DNA of 64,000 nt from Branchiostoma floridae (Eukaryota > Chordata > Leptocardii > Amphioxiformes > Branchiostomatidae), in assembly GCF_000003815.2 (NCBI RefSeq), contig NW_023365886.1, forward strand, positions 146,693-210,692, given 5' to 3'. Below are positions 1 to 11,179 of this stretch, piece by piece. Numbering within the stretch: the stretch's first letter is position 1; every line of letters starts with the position of its first letter. The notes below the pieces were generated by a model. It made no database searches and was not told the origin of the DNA. It saw only the letters and a program-made list of their open reading frames with translations. The translations under genes were made by a program, and so were the position numbers.

Positions 1-228
1 CTTGCACATCTATCTGCAAGCGTCTTTAAAACTATCCAGAGAAGATGCTCCTACTGTGCTTGGTGATAACAAATTCCAATCCGCGATAGTTCTGGGAAAA
101 TACGAATTTTTGAACACATCAATCCTATCTTGGAAACTCTGGTACTTGAAGTCATGGCTGTTTCTTGTTGTTTTTTGAGCTGGTATTAGATACTTATCAG
201 TCCACCAGCTTATTGGTCATTTTGTGCA

Positions 229-1740
229 TCATGCAAAGTCATCGGCAAGCAGGGAAGTGTCGTCGGCATACTCTATGTCCGCTAGGTTGTACTGTCCGAA
301 AGATACCCCAGGGACACGCTCACAGACCCTGGACATCAGGTAGTCGATGACGCAGTTGAAAAGATCCGGTGCAGCCACGCATCCTTGTCTGACCCCACTG
401 TTGATGGAGAACCACTTGGAGTCTTGGACTCTTTCCCGTTCACTCTGACGCAGCTCTCCGCGGAGTTGTACAGCTGCTGGAAGAGGGAAATTGTCTTCTG
501 AGGTGCTCGAAGTAGTCTCAGGATTTTCCATAGGGAGGCGTGGTGTACCGTGTCGAACGCCGCTCGGAGGTCGATGAAGGCGATGTAGAGGTGGCGGTCC
601 TTTCTGAACTCCCGGGCCTTCTCAATAGCCAGACGGAGTGTAGAGATGTGGTCGATGGTGGAACGGTTTGGCATAAAGCCTGCCTGTTGTGGGCGCCGCC
701 TGCTCCTGATGGCGGGGATGGCTCTGGTGAGGAGGATACGGGTGAACAGCTTGCCTGGAATGGAGAGTAGGATGATGCCTCTGTGGTTGCTGCACACCAG
801 CTGGTCTCCCTTCCTTTTCCAGAAGGGCAGGATGATCCCTCGTCTCCAGTCATCAGGGAGTGTCTCCAGGACCCACACATGGTTCACTATCTGAGTAAGC
901 CACTGAATCATGTGATCCCCTCCTGCCTTCAGCATCTCAGCCGTTATATTGCAGATCCCAGGGGTTTTCCCATTCTTCAGTTTGCCCAGAGCGGCCTTCA
1001 CCTCGTCCGAAGTAACAGGAGTTACGGGACAGTCTACGTTTGTGGCATCAGTCGCACTAGCTGCTTCGGAGAGTGTAGGGTCCTCAGGTACTGCAGGGTG
1101 GTTAAGCAGCTGGCTGAAAGAGGGTCTGCATGGGGGGGGGGGGGGCTTGGTAACGCTTAACGGTGAATTCAGGGGGCCCGGTAACGCTTAACGATAAATT
1201 GAGGAGGCCCGCTAACGGTTAACGGTAAATTCAGAATGAGTTACAAAGCATAATAGTAACATTGACATGCATTCCTATTCATACAACACTAGAGTAGTTA
1301 TATGACCTGAAATGTTCCTTCCATCTGTGGATACAGTCGGACTCTGTAGAGATGATGTTACCGACGCTGTCTTTGATGAGGAAACTGCGTTGTCGGGGGC
1401 CAGCCTTGGCTTGACGAAGGAGCCGGTACACTTGTCGCTGGTCATTCCGCTCTGCTGCGGCTTCCAGCTTAGCAGCTTGATCCGTCCAGTACATCTCACG
1501 GTACTGGCGAATAGCTATGTTGCGCATTCCATTGAGCCGACGATACTCCGTAAGCGTGCAGCACGGCGTGAGTCAATGATGTCGAGAGTCTCAGGCGAGA
1601 TCCAGGGTTGCTTGGGTGAGGGTCTGCTCTTGCCAACTGTTTCCTCAGTCGTTTTGAGGACTTCTTCTTTAAAGAGCTGCCAGTCCGTCGTGGCATCCAT
1701 CGCTAGGGCGCTGTATCTGTTGGAGATGGCACAGCTGTAG
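229..1740 (-). mobile_element. Decayed non-LTR (LINE) retrotransposon, reverse transcriptase and upstream linker
   Basis: Minus-strand reading frames encode pieces of a LINE polyprotein. The piece at 1001-336 has the reverse transcriptase blocks NHRGIILLS, QAGFMPNRSTIDH and FIDLRAAFDTVHHASLW. After a frameshift near 418 the next frame continues with GVRQGCVAAPDLFN and the catalytic YADDTSLLADD. The frames at 1700-1515 and 1527-1279 resemble the linker that usually joins the endonuclease to the reverse transcriptase (PWISPETLDIIDSRRAARL, then WKEHF). At least two frame breaks and an inserted minisatellite mean it is dead. The motif style suggests an RTE/I-like clade, but I cannot assign it firmly. 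No poly(A) end or target duplication is visible, and the low-coordinate end may extend into bases 1-228. Confidence 0.85.
1149..1240. repeat. 31-base minisatellite (3 copies) inside the LINE
   Basis: Units beginning GGTAACGCTTAACG start at 1149, 1180 and 1211, separated by 31 bases and differing at a few positions. A run of G at 1131-1145 precedes them. The array lies between the linker frame and the reverse transcriptase frame of the LINE, so it arose or was inserted after the element died. Confidence 0.8.
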
Positions 1741-4464
1741 GCCTCTTGGATTAGGGGGTCCTTGAGCCCTTGACCCCTTAAGGACCCTTAAGCCCTGGTA
1801 TCAAAAAACGGTCTAAACGGGGCAAACGTAGGTGTCAACAAGTGTACAATAGGGATATTGTTCACGGTCCTGGACAGTCCCCGTGTGTCCCAAAACGTGC
1901 TTTTGCCCCAGGAACGGTTCTAGATACACGTGGATTATCCAGGACTGTGCCTGGGCATGGCTCTGGATAAAGCCGTCTTTTATCCAGACTTTGATATATG
2001 AGTATCATTGTTGTAGAAATTCGTACTAAGCGTCCTTCTATTTATCCAATATCAACTCTAAGTTTGTAAATGATTCAAGATAAGCGTAAAATGTATTTTA
2101 CTGAGCGAGAATTATGCAGATTCTTTCTCATCCCAGGGCCCCTAAAAACAAAGATGGCGGGGCTGCAGGGAAAAAGCACGTTGGGCAGACTCCTCCCCTT
2201 AAAATACTAAGCCCCGCCCCAAAGCACAAATATAATCCCTATATGCTTCGGGATAACCTGATATCACGCCGAAACCACGATGCCTGTTCCAACCTACGAA
2301 AACATAGGGGTGCTTTCTGAAATTATTACATCGATTATAACGTTAACAACAGCTAAAGCAAATAGTCGAAGGGCCAATGCTCTAGAACACGCTTATTTTA
2401 CAAAACAGCGAAAACGACGCCACGCGCCTCTCCCGTGAAACTAGCCTTTAGTTAAGTACTCATAGCATAAAGTTGGTTGACTACAGGTCCATGAAATTTG
2501 GCATGCTGAAAGCGCAGGATTCAGCGCGTCTCATCATGGTCAAATCATTGGTGTTTGTTGAGTTACACTTTGAAAAATCGTTCCATGAACATCGTACACT
2601 TTACGGGAAGTTTGTTGGCTTTTAGCAAGCATAAAACGTTGATGAAAATTCTTGAAAATCGGTGTGCTCTCCTCGGTGTATCTCATTGTGTGGTTATAGA
2701 ACTTGGCTGTCATCTTTGTAACGGCGTTACAGTCATGACGAGTTCTCTATCCCTCTTGAAATTTCTGTGTTGGTTCGCGGAAACCTTAGCTTTCATTTGA
2801 TGTATAATTTATTGTCGACGCTATTGGTTACTAGCATAGTACTGGCATATAAAAATGTTCACTCTGTTGAAGACGCTGCGCCCCGTACGTTCTACCGTGG
2901 AACGAGGTCGCCCAACGTGTTGTCGCAGGTTTTCTGGTGTAAACTCGTTGCTCCTGAAATTAACCAGGAAACTTTGGTATCATTGTAAAGGCAATGAAAT
3001 GGACTATCACACTGTGGCATTAGATAATCGGATCTAGGTGAATTGTAAAACAGACAAGGACAAGTAGACTGGACAAAAATTGCTAAAGTTTCAAAAACCA
3101 TAGTGCCAGATGTCATTTTGTAACGCGCAAAATGTGTACATAGTTGTGCTGGAAAAATCCTGTAGATATGAAAAAGTATAAACATTATACAAGTCTAAGG
3201 TCTCTTTGTTGCACCACAGACAGTTGTTTACATCCATGCAACGGCCTCAAGCTGTGCCCTGACGTGCGCCGTGTCTTCAGAGAACAACGCGTTCTTTATG
3301 ATCTGAGCCGTTTTAGAAAACCCCGGAAGTAGAACCGAATATTCGATGCTTGGCTATTACGTGCCGGGTAAAATCGCAATTGTCATACCTAACACAATAC
3401 AAGAAACACACTACACGATACAAACACATCTTAAACACATGTAATAAGGCACAAAATGTCCATCAACCAATACCTAAATGGTACCTCACGTACATGTATG
3501 TTGAAGGGGAAAATTTATACCAGATAAATAACAAGTTAAGTACATACCAACACAACCTCAGCGTAACTCAAGGCGGACCATGAAACATCTAACAGCAGAA
3601 AAGAAATATAAGACACCAGGTCACCAAACGCACAAGTAGATAAATTGTGGGGGAAACACCAAAACAGCTGCTCTACGACGCCAACTGTTCCAGGACAAAA
3701 AGACATCTGTTTAAGGATACCACTACGGCGAGAAATAACATAATCCATCTGCTTTGAGATAAACCGATCACCATGTACCAAACGCCGAAACAACATTGCC
3801 CGTTCCACAATACCGAAAATGTAGGGGTGATTTCTGAAATCATTAGACAATACATAAAGGCGAAAAGACATGAAAGTGCATCATTTCAAAACGGAGTACA
3901 GGCGACGTGCCAAACCTCATACGAATGCGGCAAACGGAACATAGAGATATAGGTGATCATAGGTGTGAACACTCAACGCAAAAACCATTCACAAGACTCT
4001 GTAGCTGGAGGTTGCCCTTCAGTAACAGAGTAGTGAACAAAAAAGCCTTGGTCGATTTTAATCTTTAACCTAACTTCGTCATAGCTGTTATATTTTTATC
4101 AGCAGCTGAATGCTGATTTGGCTTGGGCTTGGGCCCGTAAAGACGTATACTTGATCCGTAAAAGCGCTGTTCAAATCCCGGTAGACGACATGACGTATGT
4201 TTTCCCGCCATTTCACCATGGGGGTCGGGGTGCGGGGCGGTCGACCGTTCGAACGTGGTTCCACGTTCCACGGGGCCTCCTTTTGTTAATCACATCGAAT
4301 TGTGTCAATATTTGCTGAATACTTCATCAATACCTAATACGGTTAGCATCTAGACGTCTTAACAAAAATAGTTAGTGTACCCAATGTACATTGTACATAG
4401 TGAGTTCCCGTTTTCGCAATGTAACGTTACATTATGACATTAGACAGTTCTGAAATGGAGGTGC
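1741..4464. other. Intergenic stretch, no gene supported; one diverged direct repeat
   Basis: Short open frames occur on both strands but none has a recognisable domain or splice support. The one internal structure I can support is a diverged direct repeat. About 67 bases at 2272-2338 match 3781-3848, both starting ACGCCGAAAC and both containing TAGGGGTG.TTTCTGAAAT. On the minus strand both copies read as related peptides (NNFRKHPYVF and NDFRNHPYIF), which suggests decayed copies of one coding sequence. A tRNA-like box B (GTTCAAATCCCGG) at about 4160 may mark a SINE. Confidence 0.5.
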
Positions 4465-4744
4465 AGCCCGGTACAGAAATCTCAGGTACAGATCCGGTTC
4501 GGTCCAGAGGATTAGGTCCAGGTCCGGACCCAAACCTGGACCTGATTCGGCATGTGATAACTTGTGAATGATAATATACGATAAACGCCCTTGTAATTTT
4601 CTTCGACCAGTAAGCCCCAAAAGGTGTGCATGCCAAATCATATAATCTATTTATTTTTCAATAGGTCCAACATCCGGTCCAATAATTTTTTAGGTCCGGT
4701 TCTTCCGGACCGGTCCAATGAGAAAAACGGTTTTACTCAACCCT
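4465..4744. mobile_element. Short inverted-repeat element, GGTCCGG family, copy 1
   Basis: The segment is rich in GGTCCGG and GGACCTG inverted motifs. It shares a core (TCGACCAGTAAGCCCC, then CCAACATCCGGTCCA) with the copies at 5001-5398 and 50980-51183. The termini are less clear here than in the third copy, so the boundaries are approximate. There is no coding capacity; it is a non-autonomous element. Confidence 0.6.
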
Positions 4745-4928
4745 ATTCTGAAAACCCTTGGGGTCAACTGCTGTCACGGAGTGGTTGGAATTTCATGTTT
4801 GGTACCATCACCTTGCAGGGCCGCGCCCTTTTCTCTCCCCGGCGAGCTCCATCGAATCACAGGCCGTAAGTTACCCGAGTGATGCACTGACGTTTCGAAA
4901 ACAAAGCTGAGGGAGTCGTGTCTACTCA

Positions 4929-4976
4929 CACACACACACCGGGGGGGGGGGGTGGATCACGGGGTGGGGTGGGGTG
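4929..4976. repeat. CA and G-rich low-complexity tract
   Basis: A short ACAC run is followed by a run of G and then GGGGT repeats. It is simple sequence with no sign of a gene. Confidence 0.8.
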
Positions 4977-5000
4977 TTGTGTGGCGCCGAGATCGCTGTG

Positions 5001-5398
5001 ACACCGGTACAAAAAATTCAGGTCCAGGTCCAGTTCAGGCTACAGAGGATCAGGTTCAGGTTTGGACCTGAACCTCCACCTGATTCATTATGTGAGAACA
5101 TGTGAATGGACGATACTCAAAACAGTGGTCCATTTCGCAACAAAGAAATATTTTTCGTGGAGTATTCGAATCTCACTGGCGTTTTCAAATTCTACAAGGC
5201 TAACTTCCTCCGTACTATTGACTGTAAAACTTGGTAGAAATGACTATAGACACTACTCTACTCCACTCTTGTTATTTTCGTCGACCGATAAGCCCCGGAA
5301 TGTGTGAATACCTGATCATGTAATCTGTCCATTTTCCAATAGGCCCAACATCCGGTCCACCGAATTTTTTTAGGTCCGGTACCGGTAGCCACCCCTAG
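5001..5398. mobile_element. Short inverted-repeat element, GGTCCGG family, copy 2
   Basis: This copy shares the core of the 4465-4744 element and ends in CCGGTAGCCACCCCTAG, which corresponds to the right terminus of the copy at 50980-51183. The internal region is longer than in the other two. It is non-coding, and its boundaries are judged by alignment to the other copies. Confidence 0.65.
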
Positions 5399-6182
5399 TT
5401 CTGAGATATGTAATCTTTTTTTATCAGGGCTATATGGGCTTTTTTTTTCTTTGTTATAACACAGATTGGATATTAGTTATTTTAAGTTATCCAGCCATAA
5501 TATGTCTTAGCTTTACACATTTTTCTATAAGGACCATCGCGAATATTTGGCAATATCGTTTAGATAAAAGCAGGTAGGTAGGGACATTTAGAAACAATGT
5601 CAGCTTTCTCAAATCAGGTCAAGTAGAAAGCTAGAAAAACTGTAAGGCGTCCTAAAACGGCCATCTCTACTCGTAGACATGCCCTATATTAAAGTTACAA
5701 CCGTCATACAAGTACAGAAAACAGTTTATAGAATTGTAATTTTACTATACATTATTTCAATATACAAAACTGGACATTTTTATCATTCCTTCTATGATAT
5801 ATATCCATTATATATCTTAAATCAAACGTGTACATTGATTCAAACCATTAACTTCAATTACGTTTTGTGCTGCGCATTTTGGAATATTGTCGTGTCATTT
5901 GGTGTCATTTGTCCACTCAAGACGGCCTTCTGATAGCATACCAAGTTAAATTATTATCATGCTTGAACTTACTCGTAAGTCTTAATTTTAACGGGCAACA
6001 TAGGGAATTCTAAATTCTAAACAAAATACCTTGAAAAGGAAAGACATAACACACAATGATAATCACAAAATGAAGCTATAAAAAAATCAGGATCAGGGCA
6101 GTGTAATTCCGGCGCCAATATGGCATAGATAACTCCCAAACTGTGTTTCACTAACCTAACATTATAATTGAGGAGTACATAC
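5399..6182. other. AT-rich non-coding stretch
   Basis: No convincing exon, RNA gene or bounded repeat is visible. It should contain the 5' part of the first intron of the minus-strand gene whose first coding exon ends at 6183. Confidence 0.5.
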
Positions 6183-6591
6183 CTTTCAAATCTGCCTTTC
6201 CGCTTTGACGACTTTCTGAGAATTTAAGGAACTTGTCTTGTCCTCCGACGAAAGACAGTTTATCCTTAGTGCGTTGCTCTAGTGCCCTGCGAAGGAACTC
6301 ATGAACGTAACGGGATTTAACGTCATCCTTTTCATCTGGTCCAGCGCAAAATACCATATACTCAACATTTTTCCCCTGTTCTTGCCTCATTCTGAACGAC
6401 ACACCTGTGTCTGTAAGAATGCAGTGGTCTTCCCGATCTTGTATTTGGCCCAGTATGGATTCCCAGTCGTCTTTTCCTATCGAACTAAGGTAATCTTCCA
6501 TAGCCCCAGGAAGTATGTCCGCCAGCCCTGTCAGCCTGTCGTCCTCCCAGCTGCATTGGAACTTCTTTAACCACTCTGGTTCCTCATCCAT
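6183..6591 (-). CDS. First coding exon of an unrecognised gene
   Basis: A clean minus-strand frame starts at the ATG at 6591-6589 and runs 136 codons to a strong splice donor (AAAG followed by GTATGT) at 6183. I do not recognise the protein. It begins MDEEPEWLKKFQCSWEDD, is acidic and soluble-looking, and has no signal peptide or membrane segment. The balanced composition (FCAGPDEKDD, RYVHEFLRRALEQ) looks like real coding sequence. The next exon must lie at lower coordinates but I could not identify it. An upstream in-frame TTG would add five codons, but the ATG is preferred. The gene is divergent with the plus-strand gene starting at 6996, and the two probably share a promoter. Confidence 0.65.
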
Positions 6592-6995
6592 CCTGTATTT
6601 CTCCAAACCTGTTCTTTGAGACGTTTTACAAAATCAAAATGGCGGACCCAGCCTGTGTACACCTGCCGGTGTTTACCGCCTTACAGGTAACACGGGGATT
6701 TTGTTGCAACGGTTACGCTGTTTTTCATGTCGCTGGTACTCCCTACCAGCGTGGTACACCATGTATATCTTATCGACTTGTAAGTTGAACCACTTTGGGG
6801 AGTAACGGTTATTGACTAAACAGCACCGTGCGTCAATAGGGACACGTCATTGGCTTGTTGTCAAGCCCAGGTTTGCAACTCCGCACAGGGTGAGAGCGCG
6901 GATACGAGGCAACGCAGGCAAAATATTGAATGCGCCTTGACGATTGTTGTGAACATTGTTTTGCAGCTGAATTGATACATCATATAGAAAAAGAT
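6592..6995. promoter_or_regulatory. Bidirectional promoter region with a YY1-like site
   Basis: About 400 bases separate two divergent start codons. The sequence AAAATGGCGGACC at 6637-6649 matches the common core-promoter YY1 consensus (AANATGGCGGC). No TATA box is evident. The two genes probably share this promoter; this is inferred from layout and motif, not from transcript data. Confidence 0.5.
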
Positions 6996-7958
6996 ATGCC
7001 TAAGCAAAGGAAATCAAAATCAACCCTGTCTAGGAACGGTTCGTTTACGCTAGCAACTGGTGGTGGGGCTGGTGCCCGTGCCGAGGCTCAGGAAAACGAG
7101 GAACTTCCAATGGAGGAAGAACCAGTGGACGACGAGGAAGAACCAATGGACGAGAGCAACACCAACAACGCAAACCCAGCTACCGGCGAGAGTCCCTACC
7201 CTGAACATCTATTCCGACATTTTATCAAAAGTGAGGGTGGAGTTCCTGATGCGTTCAAGCACAACTGCGATCTTCGAATAAAACAGTATGTTCCGAAATT
7301 TTCTGGCTGTCATGATCTTGACTGCTTCCTTCATGCCGTAGCAAGTGGCGTGGTTGTGGCTTCGATCGACAAATTACCGAGCGATGGACTTCCCCATGGA
7401 GTTTACCAATTTCAGATGTCATGCAGGAAGGAGTTACCGACACCAAATCAGACATTTTGTCCTCCTTCTCCGCGGTGTAAGCGCCATGATTTGGCTTGTG
7501 AACGTTGCCAGGATTACAGACACGAGAAGCTTATAAAGAATGACGAACCTTGCACTGGCATGGTCAGATTCGAATATTTTCCATATACGAAGACAAATCA
7601 AAGTCAAAGAATGCTACGATATGTAGAATGCCCTACAGAACAGGGACTCGGTGAACTCAAATTCAAACATAAGCCTCAGATCAAAACCGTGTACAACCCA
7701 GCGATTTGGACAAAAGAGAGGTTGGCGGAAAAGTGTAACGAGGCATTCGAGAATGCTTTGAGAGGAAACAAAAGTGGAAAGGTCTACGAGAAAAAGACGC
7801 GGTGGAGCGGTCCCTTTAATGATGAATATGACGAGAAAACATACTGGATTGAAGGGTTTTACAAAAGTATTAATGATGAAAAGAAAATCTCTACGTTTAA
7901 CTTCGTCCATCCAGATACCCTCAAGAAGAACCGGGAACATAAAGACACTACGTTTTAA
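6996..7958 (+). CDS. Unrecognised single-exon protein with a cysteine-rich segment
   Basis: An open frame of 320 codons starts at the ATG at 6996 and ends with TAA at 7956-7958. An in-frame ATG at 6930 would give 342 residues, but its -3 base is T, whereas the 6996 ATG has G at -3. I do not recognise the family. Seen in order: a basic N terminus (MPKQRKSK), an acidic stretch with repeated EEP/DEEEPMD, and a folded-looking region. That region includes a cysteine-rich part (CPPSPRCKRHDLACERCQ) that could bind zinc. The C-terminal third is lysine-rich. No membrane segment or signal is visible. A donor-like AAAG/GTATGT follows the stop at about 7983, so a 3'UTR intron is possible. Confidence 0.6.
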   Translation: MPKQRKSKSTLSRNGSFTLATGGGAGARAEAQENEELPMEEEPVDDEEEPMDESNTNNANPATGESPYPEHLFRHFIKSEGGVPDAFKHNCDLRIKQYVPKFSGCHDLDCFLHAVASGVVVASIDKLPSDGLPHGVYQFQMSCRKELPTPNQTFCPPSPRCKRHDLACERCQDYRHEKLIKNDEPCTGMVRFEYFPYTKTNQSQRMLRYVECPTEQGLGELKFKHKPQIKTVYNPAIWTKERLAEKCNEAFENALRGNKSGKVYEKKTRWSGPFNDEYDEKTYWIEGFYKSINDEKKISTFNFVHPDTLKKNREHKDTTF

Positions 7959-8069
7959 ACCCAGTTCATCTAAGACAACTAAAGGTATGTCTGAGGCTTT
8001 TAAGTTGAGTAAAAAAAGCAATTATTATTTATCGTGTCCATATTGTTTTCATGCCGAACAATCTAATTG

Positions 8070-8075
8070 AATAAA
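8070..8075 (+). terminator. Candidate polyadenylation signal
   Basis: AATAAA lies 112 bases after the stop codon of the 6996-7958 gene, a normal position for a cleavage signal. Confidence 0.5.
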
Positions 8076-8215
8076 GTAACAACACTAACTGTACATCAGA
8101 GTAACTTAAATGTACTAAAATATTGCACAAAAGTACATGTATAAGTTTACCGCGAATTGTTAGATTAGATTTTGTAGTCTTCATAGACATTTCCTGCAAC
8201 AACACTAAATCTAAG

Positions 8216-8738
8216 ATAGTGTGGCTGATAAGTGTGGTGTCATTTACCACATTCCTTGCCAAGGCCAAAACATCCGTGGCCCTTGTCAGGAGTCCTACGT
8301 AGGTGAAACTAGCCGCGCTCTCAGAACCAGGTTTCTAGAGCATAGACGGCCCAGCTCAGTCAAAACATCGGAGGTGGCACAACACATTCACATAGAATCT
8401 CCGGGACACTCTGTGGATTTCGACAAGGTGGAGATACTTGATTCCGAACAGGATTACTTTCTCAGGGGAGTGAAAGAGGCCATTTACATCAGAGCCCACC
8501 AGCCTTCCCTCAACCGAGACGGGGGCCGATACCGACTGTCAAGCACCTTTGACCCTTTACTGACGTCACACTTCCGTTCCGGAAGTGCGACTTAGGTCTT
8601 GGGTCATTACAACTTGAGAAGGATCAGAGGACTGATCGAAAGCTTGTTGGTAAGCGCTTTATTTTTTGTGTACGGATATAAAGTCTTAAAAATCGTATCA
8701 TTATGTTAAGTACCGTCACAGATGAACTTACATTCAAG
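8216..8738 (+). mobile_element. 5'-truncated Penelope-like element with GIY-YIG endonuclease
   Basis: The frame 8221-8595 encodes a GIY-YIG nuclease module: GVIYHIPC, then SYVGETSRALRTRFLEH, and further on KEAIYIRAHQPSLNRDGG. This domain layout is typical of the C terminus of Penelope-like reverse transcriptases. The frame has no ATG and is closed upstream by an in-frame stop at 8212-8214, so the reverse transcriptase is missing. The 15-base sequence AACACTAAATCTAAG flanks the insert on both sides (8201-8215 and 8739-8753). That is a target-site duplication, which fixes the boundaries. The copy is non-autonomous. Confidence 0.85.
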
Positions 8739-8760
8739 AACACTAAATCTAAGCAAACAA

Positions 8761-8907
8761 TACTGTAAATGCAGAAATGTTCGCGGTGGATTAATGTTCG
8801 CGGCTTTCGCGGTGTCCACTTCACCGCGAACTTAAATCTACCGCGAAAAGTCCTTTTACCCGCTACCGCGAAATTAAATCCCCGCGAATTTAAATGCATT
8901 TACAGTA
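8761..8907. mobile_element. MITE, TACTGTAAATGCA family, copy 1
   Basis: A 147-base element with terminal inverted repeats TACTGTAAATGCA / TGCATTTACAGTA. The interior carries repeated CCGCGAA/TTCGCGG motifs in both orientations. Related copies lie at 43075-43271, 53204-53320 and 62979-63153. It is non-coding, and this is the best-preserved copy in the window. Confidence 0.85.
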
Positions 8908-10951
8908 CTTTTCCACCAAACCAAAACTGAGTCCCTGGGCATTAAATTTAGTGTTTTTTGTTGCAATTCAGAGTGCACAATATTCTTACACATGTATTGG
9001 TAGATCTATATATTGCCACACAGAAAAGTTATTTAGCTCTTTTGTTGCAGCTATACCATGGATGTCAGCTCCCCCTTTATGTACATTTACAAGAGAAGCC
9101 AGGCTTCATCTTTCAAAGGAAACGCCAGTTGTTTTGCCTACACAACAACTAAGACAATCAATATTACTTTGAACTTTTGAAACAATAAGAATATGTCTGA
9201 ATCACACTTTAAGAAAAAAATAAATTCTGTGAAGAACGGCACTACATACATATATGAGCTTTCCGATGTACGTTGATGTGTGATTAATTGTCGACTCATC
9301 GTTATATGTTGAGCTCTGAGTGTGGAATGTATTGCACTAAGTGAATTTAGCACCAGTTTTGTAAAACTAAAATATGGTCACAATATTTATGTATGGTAAT
9401 TCACTTATAAAATGTCATACATGAACCCATAGTGAATGCAGTTGTATCGGATACGTCCATATCTTATTTAGCAATAGACAAAAGAGTGTTAATTAAGAAA
9501 CTTTAGCATATGTTGACTGTGTGATTTCAGATTGAAACATGTGATTCAAGTATGTTACAATAGTATGCACCTACCAAATACCCTCTGTGTTGTGAAATTC
9601 TTCATGTAACACGGTATTATTTTCATTAAATTTTCTTCCAGCAAATCCATAAGTGTATCATCTTCTTTGCTGTCAATGTAGCACATTCAAACTTAGTATG
9701 TAACGCAAACACCGATGTCCAGGACTGTATATGACCCCTCACTACAGAAGGGTTTCGGATGGACGTTGGGAGGGCCGCTATAAGTTTGATTTAATCAGGC
9801 TTATTAAATTGTCTTAGCTCCAGTATTCTAAGACGTGTGTTCCCGAAACAAAACAACAACATGTACAACAACAACAACAATAACAAGCAGGACAAGAAGC
9901 AGGGGACGAAACGGTAACATTTGCCACTTGGTTACATATAACACATGCAAAAATTGTTCGTGACTTTCCGCCGTTTATTGGTAACCCGGTAAATGAAAAA
10001 ATAGCAACTGTAAATGATATTAGAATTACAAAGTAAGTTATAAAATGCCTGGAACACGTAGACTAGATAGATAATCATGATAATACGCCTTTGTCCAATT
10101 TATCATCTCTTTTTTGTGCAGGTATGAGCAAACGCCAGTATTAGACAATTTTCCCGTTATTTCGGCCTTTTGAATCTATCATTGCCAGATTTATTCTCTC
10201 GCTTGCAGTACGTGGCAGTCCAATTCCATAGCTGTCCATATTATGGCTGGTTGAGTTACACGAGGGTCCTATCTAGTTTCCTTAACTGGCGGTTGAAATA
10301 GTGTGGGCGAGAGGACGTTGAAGCGGAGAAGGCGTTTGTCGTTGCTTTATATTTACCCAATAAACTTCCTTTCGTTGAAACCGTCATACAATCCCGGTTG
10401 CATTGTGTTAATGGAGGATCGGTCGTTTTGCGTATTTTTTGCGTCAACCTGCCCTACCTAAACAACAACCAAAAGAACCAAATTGATTCTGACGAAATGA
10501 CATAAGTTTTTTTTTCCGAAATAAGAAGATCAGACAGTTTTCTTTGACGCTTTGTAACACACAGAAATCACAAACCCAGTGCATTGTTCTTTAATAGGTA
10601 TAATCTTCAAATTACTTTGATCTGTCGTTTGATAAATTTAGCCCAACTTGACACATTTCCTAATGAATAAATAGCCCAACTAATGTCCTAAGGAACGAAT
10701 CACTATATAGCTCTACATACAATCATCAAATGTGTTTAAAAAGAAGCAGTTTTCACACTGTGGTCAATGACACCAACGTCTTTAACGGTATCTATAATTA
10801 GATGACGCTGTACAGGTATAATGTATGTAGCGTTGCACCAAGCTGACAAGAATAATGACATTGTAAGACGAAACTTTACTGTAGGCGTGTTTTGGCACCA
10901 TGTGCTGTGAACCATGTCAAAAGGTCAGAGTGCCTAAATAGGTCTACGTCT
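8908..10951. other. Non-coding stretch, nothing identified
   Basis: AT-rich sequence with scattered short frames on both strands. I see no exon, RNA gene or bounded repeat. A short AAC-rich tract occurs near 9855-9890. Confidence 0.5.
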
Positions 10952-11179
10952 AAGGTATACTGCAGCCGGCTGTTTACATAATTATGCATTTGGGTTCAAA
11001 CAGGCAAAGTGTGAAAACACCTGATCCGACGTTGACCAAAGGCGAACACTCTTGGGGGCTGTTTCAAGGTATACTGCAGCCGACTGTTTACATTGGTTTC
11101 CAAAGAGATCGAAGCCATGTGTGAAAACACCTGATCCCAAATCCGTTAACCCAAGGCGAACACTCTAGAAGGCTGTTTA
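10952..11179. repeat. Tandem duplication, period about 114
   Basis: Two copies start at 10952 and 11066 with AAGGTATACTGCAGCCG. Both contain GTGTGAAAACACCTGATCC and end with GGCGAACACTCT. The middle has diverged. No coding potential is apparent. Confidence 0.8.
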
